Shown in pieces: positions 25,467-35,830 of a stretch of 64,000 nt of DNA. Numbering within the stretch: the stretch's first letter is position 1; each line of letters opens with the position of its first letter. The position numbers and the translations under genes are program-made. Location of the stretch: the NCBI RefSeq assembly GCF_012927125.1, contig NZ_JABBFZ010000017.1:62001-126000 (forward strand). The letters are read 5' to 3'. Under the pieces are notes generated by a model that searched no databases, was not told the DNA's origin, and saw nothing but the letters and a program-made list of their open reading frames with translations. This DNA is from Paraburkholderia antibiotica. Lineage in GTDB: Bacteria > Pseudomonadota > Gammaproteobacteria > Burkholderiales > Burkholderiaceae.

Positions 25467-26393
25467 ATGAATTTCCAGCAACTGCGCTTCGTGCGCGAAG
25501 CGGTGCGGCAGAACATGAACCTGACCGAAGTCGCGAACGTGCTGTACACGTCGCAGTCGGGCGTGTCGAAGCAGATCAAGGACCTCGAGGACGAACTCGG
25601 CGTCGACATTTTCATTCGTCGCGGCAAGCGGCTCACGGGCCTGACCGAACCGGGCAAGGCGGTGCATCAGCTGATCGAGCGGATGCTGCTCGACGCGGAG
25701 AATCTGCGCCGCGTCGCGCGTCAGTACGCGGATCAGGACAGCGGCCACCTGGTCGTCGCGACCACCCACACGCAGGCGCGCTATGCGCTGCCGAAGGTGG
25801 TGCGGCAGTTCACGGCGGTGTTCCCGAAGGTGCATCTGGCGCTGCGCCAGGGCAGCCCGCAGCAGATCGCGCAGATGATCATCAACGGCGAGGCCGATAT
25901 CGGCATCTCGACCGAGGCGCTCGACCGCTTCCCCGACATCGTCACGTTCCCGTGCTATTCGTGGCATCACGTGGTGGTGGTGCCGAAGGACCATCCGCTC
26001 GTCGGTCGTGAAAATCTGACGCTCGACGAGATCGCCGAATTCCCGATCGTCACCTACGACCAGGACTTCACGGGCCGCTCGCACATCGACCAGGCGTTCG
26101 CGAAAGCGGGCGCGTTGCCCGACGTCGTGCTGACCGCGATCGACGCCGACGTGATCAAGACCTATGTCGAACTCGGCATGGGCATCGGCGTGGTCGCGGC
26201 GATGGCCTACGACCCGAAGCGCGACACCGAACTCGTCGCGCTCGATACCCAGCATCTGTTCGAGGCGAGCACGACGCGCGTCGGCTTGCGCAAGGGCGCG
26301 TTCCTGCGCGCATACGCGTACCGGCTGATCGAGATGTTCGCGCCACAACTGAACGAGGCGGAGATCGCGGCGCAGTTGCGCGAGGCGGTTTAA
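25467..26393 (+). CDS. cysB: CysB-type LysR regulator of sulfur assimilation
   Basis: A 308-residue regulator of the CysB/Cbl subfamily. The DNA-binding domain reads MNFQQLRFVREAVRQNMNLT and TSQSGVSKQIKDLEDELG. The effector domain carries the subfamily-specific TTHTQARYALP, RQGSPQQIAQM and ADIGISTEAL, which contain the sulfate or O-acetylserine contact residues. It lies 151 bases after cysA, in the same direction. CysB activates cys genes when reduced sulfur is scarce. A Cbl/SsuR role is possible, but the location behind cysTWA favours cysB. Confidence 0.93.
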   Translation: MNFQQLRFVREAVRQNMNLTEVANVLYTSQSGVSKQIKDLEDELGVDIFIRRGKRLTGLTEPGKAVHQLIERMLLDAENLRRVARQYADQDSGHLVVATTHTQARYALPKVVRQFTAVFPKVHLALRQGSPQQIAQMIINGEADIGISTEALDRFPDIVTFPCYSWHHVVVVPKDHPLVGRENLTLDEIAEFPIVTYDQDFTGRSHIDQAFAKAGALPDVVLTAIDADVIKTYVELGMGIGVVAAMAYDPKRDTELVALDTQHLFEASTTRVGLRKGAFLRAYAYRLIEMFAPQLNEAEIAAQLREAV

Positions 26394-26528
26394 AGCCTGG
26401 GCAGCTTTGCTGCGGTAGTGTTCGCGTGGACGCGGCGTGAAGCCGCGTTCACGTGTGCATGTAGTTCGTCTGCACGGTGTTCGGCAAATCCGAACGCATG
26501 AATATCCCATCGAGCGCATACGGATGCG

Positions 26529-28112
26529 CTACATGCTCGGGCGACACGCGTCCTTATCCAGCGTGGAGGTCGCGCAATGCGCGCGCGTGGGGCCCGCTCC
26601 GAACGCGACGACGCTGAGCAGCGCCAGGGCCCAGGCAGCGATCATCGCGTACAGCATCACGACGCCGAAGCCGTGCACGAGCGCCGCATGAAGGAGCGCG
26701 CCGTGCGGATCGGCAGTCGTGAGCGTCGCGCTGTCCCGCGCGAGGTTCGCGAGACTCGCGAGATTGCCGGCGGCCACCTGTTCCGCGAGCGAACGCAGCG
26801 ATGCGGTGTCGGAAAAACCGGGAAGCGCGCGAGTGAGATAAGACAGCACGCCTTCGACGAGCAGGTAACCCATCAGCGCGATATTGATGGCGAGGCTGAT
26901 CAGTCTCGCGCTCATATCGATACCCGACGCCATGCCCGCACGGTTCGGCGAGACCGAGCCGGTGGCCGTATTGGTGACCGGCGTATTGGTCAGGCCCAGC
27001 CCGGCGCCGCATAGCAGGCTTCCCGGCAGCATCGTGAGCCAGCTCGCGTGCGCCATCCCCGCGCCGTAGCGCATCAGCATGAAGCCGAGACCGATCGTGA
27101 ACATGCCGAGCGGAATGACCCGGCGCGCGTCGAAGCGCAGCGCAAGCCGCTCGGCAAGCGGCGGTACGACCAGCGTCGGCAGCGTATAGGCGAGCAGCGA
27201 CAGTCCCGATTTCACGTTCGTGTAGCCGAGCGCGCCCTGAAAATAAATCGGTAGATAGATCATGAACGGCCAGTAACTGCAGTTCATGCCCATCGACCCG
27301 CACAGCGCGCCTGAAAACGGCCGGATCCGGAACACGGAAAAGTCGAACATCGGCCGAGGGCTGCGTTTCTCGACAACAAGGAACGCGATAAAACTCAACG
27401 CCGTCGCCGCGACGATGCTTAACGCGGCGGGGCTGCCCAAGCCGAGATCGGGTCCCTGCGTAATGAAATAAACGAGGCCGAAACACGACGCGGAAAGCGT
27501 GAGCATGCCGGCGACGTCGAGATGTTGCGCATGAGGGTCGCGCGACTCCTGCACGCCCGCGAAGATGAGGCCGAGCGCCACGATCGAGATCAACGCGTGG
27601 ATCAGAAAGACCCACTGCCAGTTGGCGACCGCGACGATCAGCCCACCGATGATCGGCCCGAAACCGAGGCCGATGCCGAAGATGATGCCCCACATGCCGA
27701 ACGCGTTGCTGCGTTCGCGCCCCGCCTGAAACTGATGCGAAAGCACGGCCACCTGGCAGATCAGCATCGCGCCGCCGCCCATGCCCTGAAAAAAGCGGCT
27801 GACAATCAGAACGGACGCGCTCTGCGCGAGCCCGCAAACGAGCGAGGTGATCCCGAACATCACGCAGCTGGCGACGTAGATGCGTTTGCGTCCGAAGCGG
27901 TCCGCCAGCGCGCCGGTGCCCATCAGCACGGTGGTGCAGGCGAGCGTGTAGGCGTTCATGATCCATTGAAGCGCCTTGAAATCCGCGTGCAGCACGCTTT
28001 CAAGGGTGGGGAGCACGGTCGGCACACTGGAAATTTCGAGGCCGAACATCAGCGACGTCAGGCACACCGCGGCGAGCGCGACGGCATTGCGGGGAGAGCG
28101 GGAAAGTGTCAT
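26529..28112 (-). CDS. MFS drug-efflux transporter, DHA2 (EmrB/QacA-like) family
   Basis: A 527-residue integral membrane protein with about 14 hydrophobic segments. It starts AVALAAVCLTSLMFGLEISS. Motif A is GALADRFGRKRIYVASC after helix 2. Motif C-like glycine-rich sequence is FGIGLGFGPIIGGLI, typical of drug/proton antiporters. Its length and 14 segments point to DHA2. It probably exports a toxic organic compound. No membrane-fusion or outer-membrane partner is adjacent. The ATG at 28112 follows the divergent promoter region shared with the LysR gene at 28267, which likely controls it. Confidence 0.9.
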   Translation of the reverse strand: MTLSRSPRNAVALAAVCLTSLMFGLEISSVPTVLPTLESVLHADFKALQWIMNAYTLACTTVLMGTGALADRFGRKRIYVASCVMFGITSLVCGLAQSASVLIVSRFFQGMGGGAMLICQVAVLSHQFQAGRERSNAFGMWGIIFGIGLGFGPIIGGLIVAVANWQWVFLIHALISIVALGLIFAGVQESRDPHAQHLDVAGMLTLSASCFGLVYFITQGPDLGLGSPAALSIVAATALSFIAFLVVEKRSPRPMFDFSVFRIRPFSGALCGSMGMNCSYWPFMIYLPIYFQGALGYTNVKSGLSLLAYTLPTLVVPPLAERLALRFDARRVIPLGMFTIGLGFMLMRYGAGMAHASWLTMLPGSLLCGAGLGLTNTPVTNTATGSVSPNRAGMASGIDMSARLISLAINIALMGYLLVEGVLSYLTRALPGFSDTASLRSLAEQVAAGNLASLANLARDSATLTTADPHGALLHAALVHGFGVVMLYAMIAAWALALLSVVAFGAGPTRAHCATSTLDKDACRPSM

Positions 28113-28266
28113 GAAGAGTGCGGGGCAAGGCGCCCTGGTTCGTACACGACCGGCGTACACGGACGGATGGCAACTCGATCGGCATCACGTCCGATGTACT
28201 ATATCGGGGATTTTTATTCCCACTGACGACGATTTTTCCCATTAATTAATCCCACAAGGACCCAAT

Positions 28267-29175
28267 ATGCTGGATCGGATGGATGGCGTCGCGGTCTTTG
28301 TGGAGGTCATCGATGCCGGCAGCTTTACGCTCGCGGCCGAGCGCATGCACCTCACGCGTTCGGCCATCGGCAAGGTGATCGCGAAGCTCGAAGGGCGTCT
28401 CGGCGTGCGTCTGCTCCAGCGCACGACGCGCCGTCAGACGCTGACGGAGGCGGGGCGCGCCTATTACGATCGATGCGTGCGGGCGCTGGCCGAACTCGAA
28501 GCGGCCGAGGTCGAACTCGAGACCGGGCACAGCGAGCCTCGCGGTCGCCTGCGGGTCAGCGCGCCGCTGGCCTTCGGTCACCATTGCGTCGCGCCGGTGT
28601 TGTTCGAACTGACACGCCAGTACGCCGAACTTCAGATCGACATTTCGTTTACGGACCGGGTCGTCGATCTCGTCGAAGAGAACATCGATCTGGCGGTGCG
28701 CATCGGCGAGTTGCGCGACAGCACGAGCCTCGCCGCGCGACGCCTCGGCGTGCAGGAAATGAGCATCGGGGCTGCGCCGTCGTATCTGGCGCGGCACGGC
28801 ATGCCTGTCGAGATCGACGATTTCGGCAAGCATGCGGGCATCGCTTACTCGCGCGCCGGCGTGGTGACGCCGTGGTGCGTAGTCGACACGGATAGCGTCG
28901 AACGGGAATTGCCGGTCCGGTCGCAACTGAGCCTCGACGACGTGCAGGCGATTGCCGGAGCGGGCATCGCCGGTCTGGGGCTCGTGCAGTTGCCGTGCTG
29001 GTTGCTGACGCGGTATGTGGCGACGGGGGACCTCGTCGCGGTGCGGGAGCGTTGCGGCGTGCGACCCAGGGAGATCCACGCGATGTGGCCGAAAACGCCC
29101 TATCTTCCCTTGAAGACGCGCTGCGCGATCGATGCGCTGGTGGCCGAAATTCCGCTCATGCACCTCGGTCGATAA
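28267..29175 (+). CDS. LysR-family regulator divergent from the MFS pump
   Basis: A 302-residue regulator: helix-turn-helix VFVEVIDAGSFTLAAERMHL and SAIGKVIAKLEGRLGVRLLQ, then RGRLRVSAPLAFGHHCVAPV opening the effector domain of the CrgA/DsdC-like group. AGG lies eight or nine bases before the ATG at 28267; an alternative Met four codons later is possible. The 154-base divergent gap to the MFS gene contains AT-rich sequence suited to a shared operator. Control of the pump in response to its substrate is the natural inference. Confidence 0.9.
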   Translation: MLDRMDGVAVFVEVIDAGSFTLAAERMHLTRSAIGKVIAKLEGRLGVRLLQRTTRRQTLTEAGRAYYDRCVRALAELEAAEVELETGHSEPRGRLRVSAPLAFGHHCVAPVLFELTRQYAELQIDISFTDRVVDLVEENIDLAVRIGELRDSTSLAARRLGVQEMSIGAAPSYLARHGMPVEIDDFGKHAGIAYSRAGVVTPWCVVDTDSVERELPVRSQLSLDDVQAIAGAGIAGLGLVQLPCWLLTRYVATGDLVAVRERCGVRPREIHAMWPKTPYLPLKTRCAIDALVAEIPLMHLGR

Positions 29176-29213
29176 AAGCCCCTTTCCCGAAGGCACCCCT
29201 TACAATCGCCGCC

Positions 29214-30287
29214 ATGAATATTCCGACTTCCTCTTCCTCGAATTCCTCCAGCGTGCCTGGCGCAAGCTCGTTGCCGCGCATTGCCGTACTCGCGACCGGC
29301 GGCACGATTGCCGGCGCGGCGCCCGATGCCGCCAACACCTCCGGCTATCAGGCCGGCGTGGTCGGCGTCGATCAATTGCTGGCGGCGGTGCCGGCGCTCT
29401 CCACGGTCGCGCGGATCGCGCCGGAGCAGATCGCCAGCGTCGATAGCAAGGACATGACGATGTCGTTGTGGACCACGCTCGCGCAACGCATCAACACGCT
29501 GCTCGCGAGCGACGACGTCGACGGTGTGGTCGTCACGCACGGCACCGATACGCTCGAAGAAACCGCCTATCTGCTGCACCTGAGCGTCAAGTCGGACAAG
29601 CCGGTCGTGCTGACCGCGGCGATGCGGCCGGCCTCGGCGCTGTCGGCCGACGGCCCGCTGAATCTGCTAAATGCGGTGACGGTCGCCGCCTATGTGGCAA
29701 CCCATGCCGCGGCGCGCGGGCAGGGTGTGCTGGTCGCGTTCAACAACCGCATCCATAGCGCGCGCGATGTCGTGAAGACCAGCACCTATGCGGTCGATGC
29801 GTTCCAGTCGCCGGAGATTGGCGCGCTCGGCTGGGTGCAGGATGGCCGCGTCGAATTCCAGCGCGGCGTGGTGCGCGCGCATACGCTGACGAGCGAATTC
29901 ACGCTCGCTTCACTCGACTCACCCGATGCCGCGCGGCCGCAGGTGGAGATCGTCGCGAGCTATGCGGGCGTGTCGCGGCTGGCCGTCGATGCGCTGGTGG
30001 CGGCGGGTGTGCGCGGGATCGTCGTCGCGGGCACCGGCAACGGCTCGATCCATCAGACCTTGCAGCAGGCGCTGGCGGAAGCGGTGTCGCGTGGCGTGGC
30101 GGTGGTGCGTTCGTCGCGCGTCGGCTCGGGGCACGTGATGCGCAACGGCGCGGCTGCTGATGACGCGCTCGGCTTCGTCAGCGCGGGTTCGCTGAATCCG
30201 TACAAGGCGCGCGTGCTGTTGATGCTGGCGCTGGCGGCGGGACAGACGGCGCCGGCGGCGTTGCAGAAGCTGTTCGATACGTATTGA
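29214..30287 (+). CDS. L-asparaginase, type II-like
   Basis: A 357-residue enzyme converting asparagine to aspartate and ammonia. The first active-site motif is LATGGTIAG (nucleophile Thr31) and the second is VVVTHGTDTLEETAYLL (Thr111-Asp112). TAAMRPASALSADGPLNLLNA is also conserved. The N-terminal ~20 residues are Ser/Asn-rich and not a convincing signal peptide, so the protein is probably cytoplasmic despite type II-like sequence. It is monocistronic, 38 bases downstream of the LysR gene, and converges with glxR. Glutaminase side activity is possible. Confidence 0.93.
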   Translation: MNIPTSSSSNSSSVPGASSLPRIAVLATGGTIAGAAPDAANTSGYQAGVVGVDQLLAAVPALSTVARIAPEQIASVDSKDMTMSLWTTLAQRINTLLASDDVDGVVVTHGTDTLEETAYLLHLSVKSDKPVVLTAAMRPASALSADGPLNLLNAVTVAAYVATHAAARGQGVLVAFNNRIHSARDVVKTSTYAVDAFQSPEIGALGWVQDGRVEFQRGVVRAHTLTSEFTLASLDSPDAARPQVEIVASYAGVSRLAVDALVAAGVRGIVVAGTGNGSIHQTLQQALAEAVSRGVAVVRSSRVGSGHVMRNGAAADDALGFVSAGSLNPYKARVLLMLALAAGQTAPAALQKLFDTY

Positions 30288-30679
30288 TGCGAGCCGGCGC
30301 GTGATCATTGCACGCGCGGTGGAGTCCAGGATTGTGATTCCTGGCTTCTACGTCATGGTTCGGCAAGCGTGGGGAACGACCCACGAAACACGATAGCGAA
30401 TCCGACAGCCGGACACCCGACGACGACGTCTGACCGACCAAGGCTTCCCCGTCGCCGACGGGTGCCGCTGCGGACCCCACTTGCCGCTCTCAGCCCAGAG
30501 CGGCAGATTTGCCCGTTGCGCCGCGCACAGCCCCCAAGCTGACACGCGACGAACGGGCGCCCCACCTGTGCTCGCTGTGAGTTCTTACCGCGAGTTCGTC
30601 GAGGCCGACGCGGCCATCGGTGCGACCCACTGCGAGCTGAAGCGCCGGGCAATCACGAAGGCTTCATGCCCTCATGCTG
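30288..30679. other. gene-free gap between convergent asparaginase and glxR genes
   Basis: About 390 bases with no supported gene on either strand. It contains a copy of the tRNA-His anticodon arm at 30318-30343. The rest resembles neither flanking gene; short frames compete on both strands, as in decayed or foreign remnants. Confidence 0.55.
30318..30343 (+). other. tRNA-His anticodon-arm fragment (possible attachment-site remnant or tRNA relic)
   Basis: These 26 bases match the minus-strand tRNA-His of this window (its bases at 5378-5353) at 25 positions. They cover the end of the D arm, the whole anticodon stem and the GTG loop (GGATTGTGATTCC). The only difference is A to G at the fourth base. 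On either side the match stops; downstream there is only a weak trace (CGTCATGGTTCG versus CGTCGTGGGTTCG of the T arm). It cannot fold as a full tRNA. A 25/26 match is far beyond chance in 64 kb. Confidence 0.75.
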
Positions 30680-31588
30680 TCAGGCCGCCTTCGCCTCACC
30701 AGCGGGCGCCTGCGCGACCTCATGATTCGCCATGATTTCCAGCGCGCGCACCATCGCCGAGTGATCCCACGCCTTGCCGCCGTTCGCCGCGCAGACGCTG
30801 AACAACTGCTGCGCGCTCGCGGTATGCGGCAACGCGATGCCGAGCTTGCGCGCGCCGTCGAGTGCGAGATTCAGGTCCTTCTGATGCAGCTCGATGCGAA
30901 AGCCCGGCTCGAACGTGCGCTTCGTCATGCGCTCGCCGTGCACTTCGAGAATCCGCGACGATGCGAAGCCGCCCATCAGCGCGCGGCGCACGCGCTCCGG
31001 ATCGGCGCCCGAGCGCGACGCGAACAGCAGCGCCTCGGCGACCGCCTCGATGTTCAGCGCGACGATGATCTGGTTCGCGACCTTGCAGGTCTGACCCGCG
31101 CCGTTCTCGCCGATCAGCGAAACGTTTTTGCCCATCAGATCGAACAGCGGCTTCGCCTGCGCGAAAGCCTTTTCCGGACCGCCGACCATGATCGTCAGCG
31201 TCGCTTCGCGCGCGCCGATTTCGCCGCCGGATACCGGTGCGTCGAGATAGTCGACGCCAAGCGCGTTGATCTTCTTCGCGAACGCCTGCGTGTCGAGCGG
31301 CGAGATCGAACTCATGTCGATCACGAGCTTGCCCTTCGCGAGACCGGCGGCGACACCGTCGTCGGCGAACAGCACGTTGGCGACGTCGGGCGTGTCCGGC
31401 ACCATGATGATGACCACGTCGGCGGCCTGCGCGACCGCGCTCGAACTGGCGACCACGCTCGCGTTCTTCGCGATGTCGTCCGGCACCGGATACGCGCCGT
31501 TCACGAACAGCGTATGGCCGCCCTTGATGAGGTTGCGCGCCATGTGCGCGCCCATGATGCCGAGGCCGATGAAGCCGATCTTTGCCAT
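30680..31588 (-). CDS. glxR: tartronate semialdehyde reductase (2-hydroxy-3-oxopropionate reductase)
   Basis: A 302-residue beta-hydroxyacid dehydrogenase that reduces tartronate semialdehyde to glycerate. The N-terminal Rossmann motif is KIGFIGLGIMGAHMARNL. The substrate-binding signature is DAPVSGGEIGAREATLTIMVGG. The catalytic Lys is in GQTCKVANQIIVALN (spacing as in family members), and HQKDLNLALDGAR follows. It is last in gcl-hyi-glxR on the minus strand, 52 bases after hyi. The ATG at 31588 has GGAG eight bases upstream. Confidence 0.95.
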   Translation of the reverse strand: MAKIGFIGLGIMGAHMARNLIKGGHTLFVNGAYPVPDDIAKNASVVASSSAVAQAADVVIIMVPDTPDVANVLFADDGVAAGLAKGKLVIDMSSISPLDTQAFAKKINALGVDYLDAPVSGGEIGAREATLTIMVGGPEKAFAQAKPLFDLMGKNVSLIGENGAGQTCKVANQIIVALNIEAVAEALLFASRSGADPERVRRALMGGFASSRILEVHGERMTKRTFEPGFRIELHQKDLNLALDGARKLGIALPHTASAQQLFSVCAANGGKAWDHSAMVRALEIMANHEVAQAPAGEAKAA

Positions 31589-31640
31589 GTGTGTGAATCT
31601 CCAGGTGAGAGGGAAGGGCCTTGGGGCCGCGCGACGCGCG

Positions 31641-32462
31641 TCAGGCCGCCGTTTGCGCCGAGCCGTGCGCCGCACCGCGCGTCTGACCGGCCACACTCTG
31701 CAGCCAGCCGAGGCCGGCTTCGGTCGTCGTGCGCGGCTTGTATTCGCAACCGACGTAGCCGTCGTAGCCGAGCGAGTCGAGCAGCGCGAACAGGTACGGA
31801 TAGTTGATTTCGCCGGTGCCCGGTTCGTGCCGGCCCGGGTTGTCGGCGAGCTGGATGTGGGCGATCCGCGCGAGGTTCTTTTCGATCGTCGCCGCGAGTT
31901 CGCCTTCCATCCGCTGCATGTGATAGATGTCGTATTGCAGGAACAGATTGTCCGAGCCGACGTCGCGAATCACGTCGAGCCCGTCGCGCGAACGGTTCAG
32001 CGCGAAGCCCGGAATGTCGTACGCGTTGCACGGCTCGACCAGCAGCCGGATGCCGGCTTTCTTCAACTCGCCGGCGGCGAAGCGCAGGTTGTCGACGATC
32101 GTCGCGTGCGCGGTGTCGGCGTCCACGTTCGCGCCCGGAATGCCGACGAGGCAGTTCAGTTGCGGCACCTTCAGCGCGCTGGCGTAGTCGATCGCGCGGC
32201 CGACGCCGTCCTGAAACTCGCCGACCCGATCCGGCAGACACGCGATGCCGCGTTCTCCCGCTTCCCAGTTGCCGGCGGGCAGGTTGTGCAGCACCAGCTT
32301 CAGGCGGTTGCGTTGCAGACGCTCGCTCAATTCGGCGATCGCGTACGGATACGGGAACAGGAATTCGACGGCATCGAAGCCGGCATTGGCCGCAGCCGCG
32401 AAGCGGTCGAGGAACGGCACTTCGTTGAACAGCATCGTCAGGTTCGCAGCGAATTTCGGCAT
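31641..32462 (-). CDS. hyi: hydroxypyruvate isomerase
   Basis: A 273-residue TIM-barrel enzyme interconverting hydroxypyruvate and tartronate semialdehyde. The start MPKFAANLTMLFNEVPFLDR is characteristic of Hyi. Metal and catalytic residues are in LVEPCNAYDIPGF (Glu), QYDIYHMQRMEGE (Asp/His) and YVGCEYKPRTTTEAGLGW (Glu near the end). Its place between gcl and glxR supports the call. The ATG at 32462 is chosen because the upstream frame is Arg-rich and without homology. Confidence 0.95.
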   Translation of the reverse strand: MPKFAANLTMLFNEVPFLDRFAAAANAGFDAVEFLFPYPYAIAELSERLQRNRLKLVLHNLPAGNWEAGERGIACLPDRVGEFQDGVGRAIDYASALKVPQLNCLVGIPGANVDADTAHATIVDNLRFAAGELKKAGIRLLVEPCNAYDIPGFALNRSRDGLDVIRDVGSDNLFLQYDIYHMQRMEGELAATIEKNLARIAHIQLADNPGRHEPGTGEINYPYLFALLDSLGYDGYVGCEYKPRTTTEAGLGWLQSVAGQTRGAAHGSAQTAA

Positions 32463-32659
32463 GGTGCGTAGATCTCTCAGGTCGGTCAGGGAAGGGCACG
32501 CGGGGCGGCCGAGGTGTGGCGAACCGCGTGGGCGACGTGGGTGCGTGCGACGTGCGACGCCCGCGATGCGCGCGCAGACGGTGCCGGGCATCGGCCCGGT
32601 CCGTGCGCGTCGCTGCCGCGGTTATCGTTCGCGCCGCGGCTGCCGCGAAGAAGAGCGGC

Positions 32660-34435
<1,776 letters not shown>

Positions 34436-34638
34436 GAAATGTCTCCTCAATGTCGGAAATAACTCTGTTGGAGGAGACTTTAGGCCTGCATTAAAGGTTT
34501 GATAAGATCAGTTCGGGTCGCTTATTTCGAAACAAAAAGTATTGAATGACGCCGTGACGGACGAGCCGGCAGGGCCTTGCAACGCATGACCGTCGGGGCT
34601 GGCCGGGCGCTATCGCGCGAGACAGGCAGGAGACGACA

Positions 34639-35553
34639 ATGGATCGCTTCAAACAGATCGAAACTTTCGTGCGGGTCGCCGAGGCGGGCAGTCTCGCGGC
34701 GGCGGCGCTGGAGGAAGGGGTGTCGCCGGTGATTCTCGGGCGACGCATCGACGCACTCGAAAAGCGCCTCGGCGTGAAGCTGATGTATCGGACTACGCGG
34801 CGGCTCGTCGTCAGCGAGGACGGTGCCGCGTTTCTCGAGCGCTGCCGCGGCTTGCTCGCCGAATGGGACCAGGCGGAAAACGAACTGAGCGCGGGGCGGC
34901 GCGCGGTCAGTGGTCACCTGATCGTGTCGGCGCCGGCCGCGTTCGGTCGCAAGCACGTCGCGCCGCTCGCGCCGGCGTTTCTCGCCGGCAAGCCGGAACT
35001 GCAGATGTCGTTCAATCTGACCGACCGGGTGGTCGATCTGGTGCGCGAGGGGTACGACCTGTCGATTCGTATCGGCGGCGCGGTCGATCCGAACTTCGTC
35101 GCGGTGAAGCTCGCGTCGAACCGGCGGGTGGTGTGCGGCACGCCCGAGTATTTCCGGCGCCACGGCCGGCCGAAGACGCTCGAAGATCTGCCGGCCCACA
35201 ACTGCCTCGCGTTCAATCTGCAGGGCGGCCAGAACCGCGGCTGGTATTTCCGCCGCAACGGCAAACTGGCGACGGTGCGCGTCGGCGGCTCGCTCGACTG
35301 TAACGACGGCGAGCTGCTGCATCGCTGGGTCTCGGAGGGGCTCGGGCTCGGCTGGCGCTCGACGTGGGAAATCCAGCGGCAGCTCGCGTGCGGCGAGCTC
35401 GAAACCGTGCTCGACGAGTACGCGTTGCCCGACTACGACATCCTCGCGGTCTATCCGCAGCAGCGCTACGTGCCGGCCAAGGTGCGGTATTTCATCGATT
35501 ATCTGAAGGAGATTTACGCGAGCGAGGGGTATTGGAATCGGGCGTCGTATTAG
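34639..35553 (+). CDS. LysR-family regulator divergent from gcl
   Basis: A 304-residue regulator: MDRFKQIETFVRVAEAGSLA, then helix-turn-helix SPVILGRRIDALEKRLGVKL, with the effector domain from RRAVSGHLIVSAPAAFGRKH. It belongs to the CrgA-like subgroup. AGGAG precedes the ATG by 8-9 bases. The 203-base divergent gap to gcl contains AT-rich sequence with TTTCGAAA at its centre, a plausible operator. It most likely senses glyoxylate or a derivative and controls gcl-hyi-glxR; this is inferred from position only. Confidence 0.9.
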   Translation: MDRFKQIETFVRVAEAGSLAAAALEEGVSPVILGRRIDALEKRLGVKLMYRTTRRLVVSEDGAAFLERCRGLLAEWDQAENELSAGRRAVSGHLIVSAPAAFGRKHVAPLAPAFLAGKPELQMSFNLTDRVVDLVREGYDLSIRIGGAVDPNFVAVKLASNRRVVCGTPEYFRRHGRPKTLEDLPAHNCLAFNLQGGQNRGWYFRRNGKLATVRVGGSLDCNDGELLHRWVSEGLGLGWRSTWEIQRQLACGELETVLDEYALPDYDILAVYPQQRYVPAKVRYFIDYLKEIYASEGYWNRASY

Positions 35554-35611
35554 GGGGGCCGTGCGCGCTTAATGTGGTGGATGCTCGGGATGGGGTGTGA
35601 TTGCGGGCTGC

Positions 35612-35670
35612 GGGCGAAGGGCTGCGGGCGAAGGGCGAAGGGCGAAGGGCGAAGGGCGAAGGGCGAAGGG
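35612..35670. repeat. GGGCGAA heptamer tandem repeat
   Basis: GGGCGAA occurs once at 35612, is followed by a variant GGGCTGC, then by six perfect copies from 35626 to 35667 and a final GGG. It lies between the LysR gene and the ECF sigma gene, about 160 bases upstream of the sigma start. Confidence 0.92.
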
Positions 35671-35830
35671 CATCACCGATTTTTTGAGAATCCCGGCCGA
35701 AGGCGGGAATAAACTCGGCAAATGAGCGGTTCTGCTGTGAAAGACACATCACGAATGACACGGCGCGGAGCGCGAACGTTGCGAATCGCGGCGCCCCGCA
35801 CGACGTAGCGATGCCCTTGGAGGGGCCCAC

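Noticed and set aside
30288..30400. A second functional tRNA-His
   Set aside because: Only the anticodon arm is present; acceptor, D and T arms cannot be paired.
35612..35670. Heptamer array as a CRISPR
   Set aside because: Units are 7 bases and contiguous without spacers; no cas genes.
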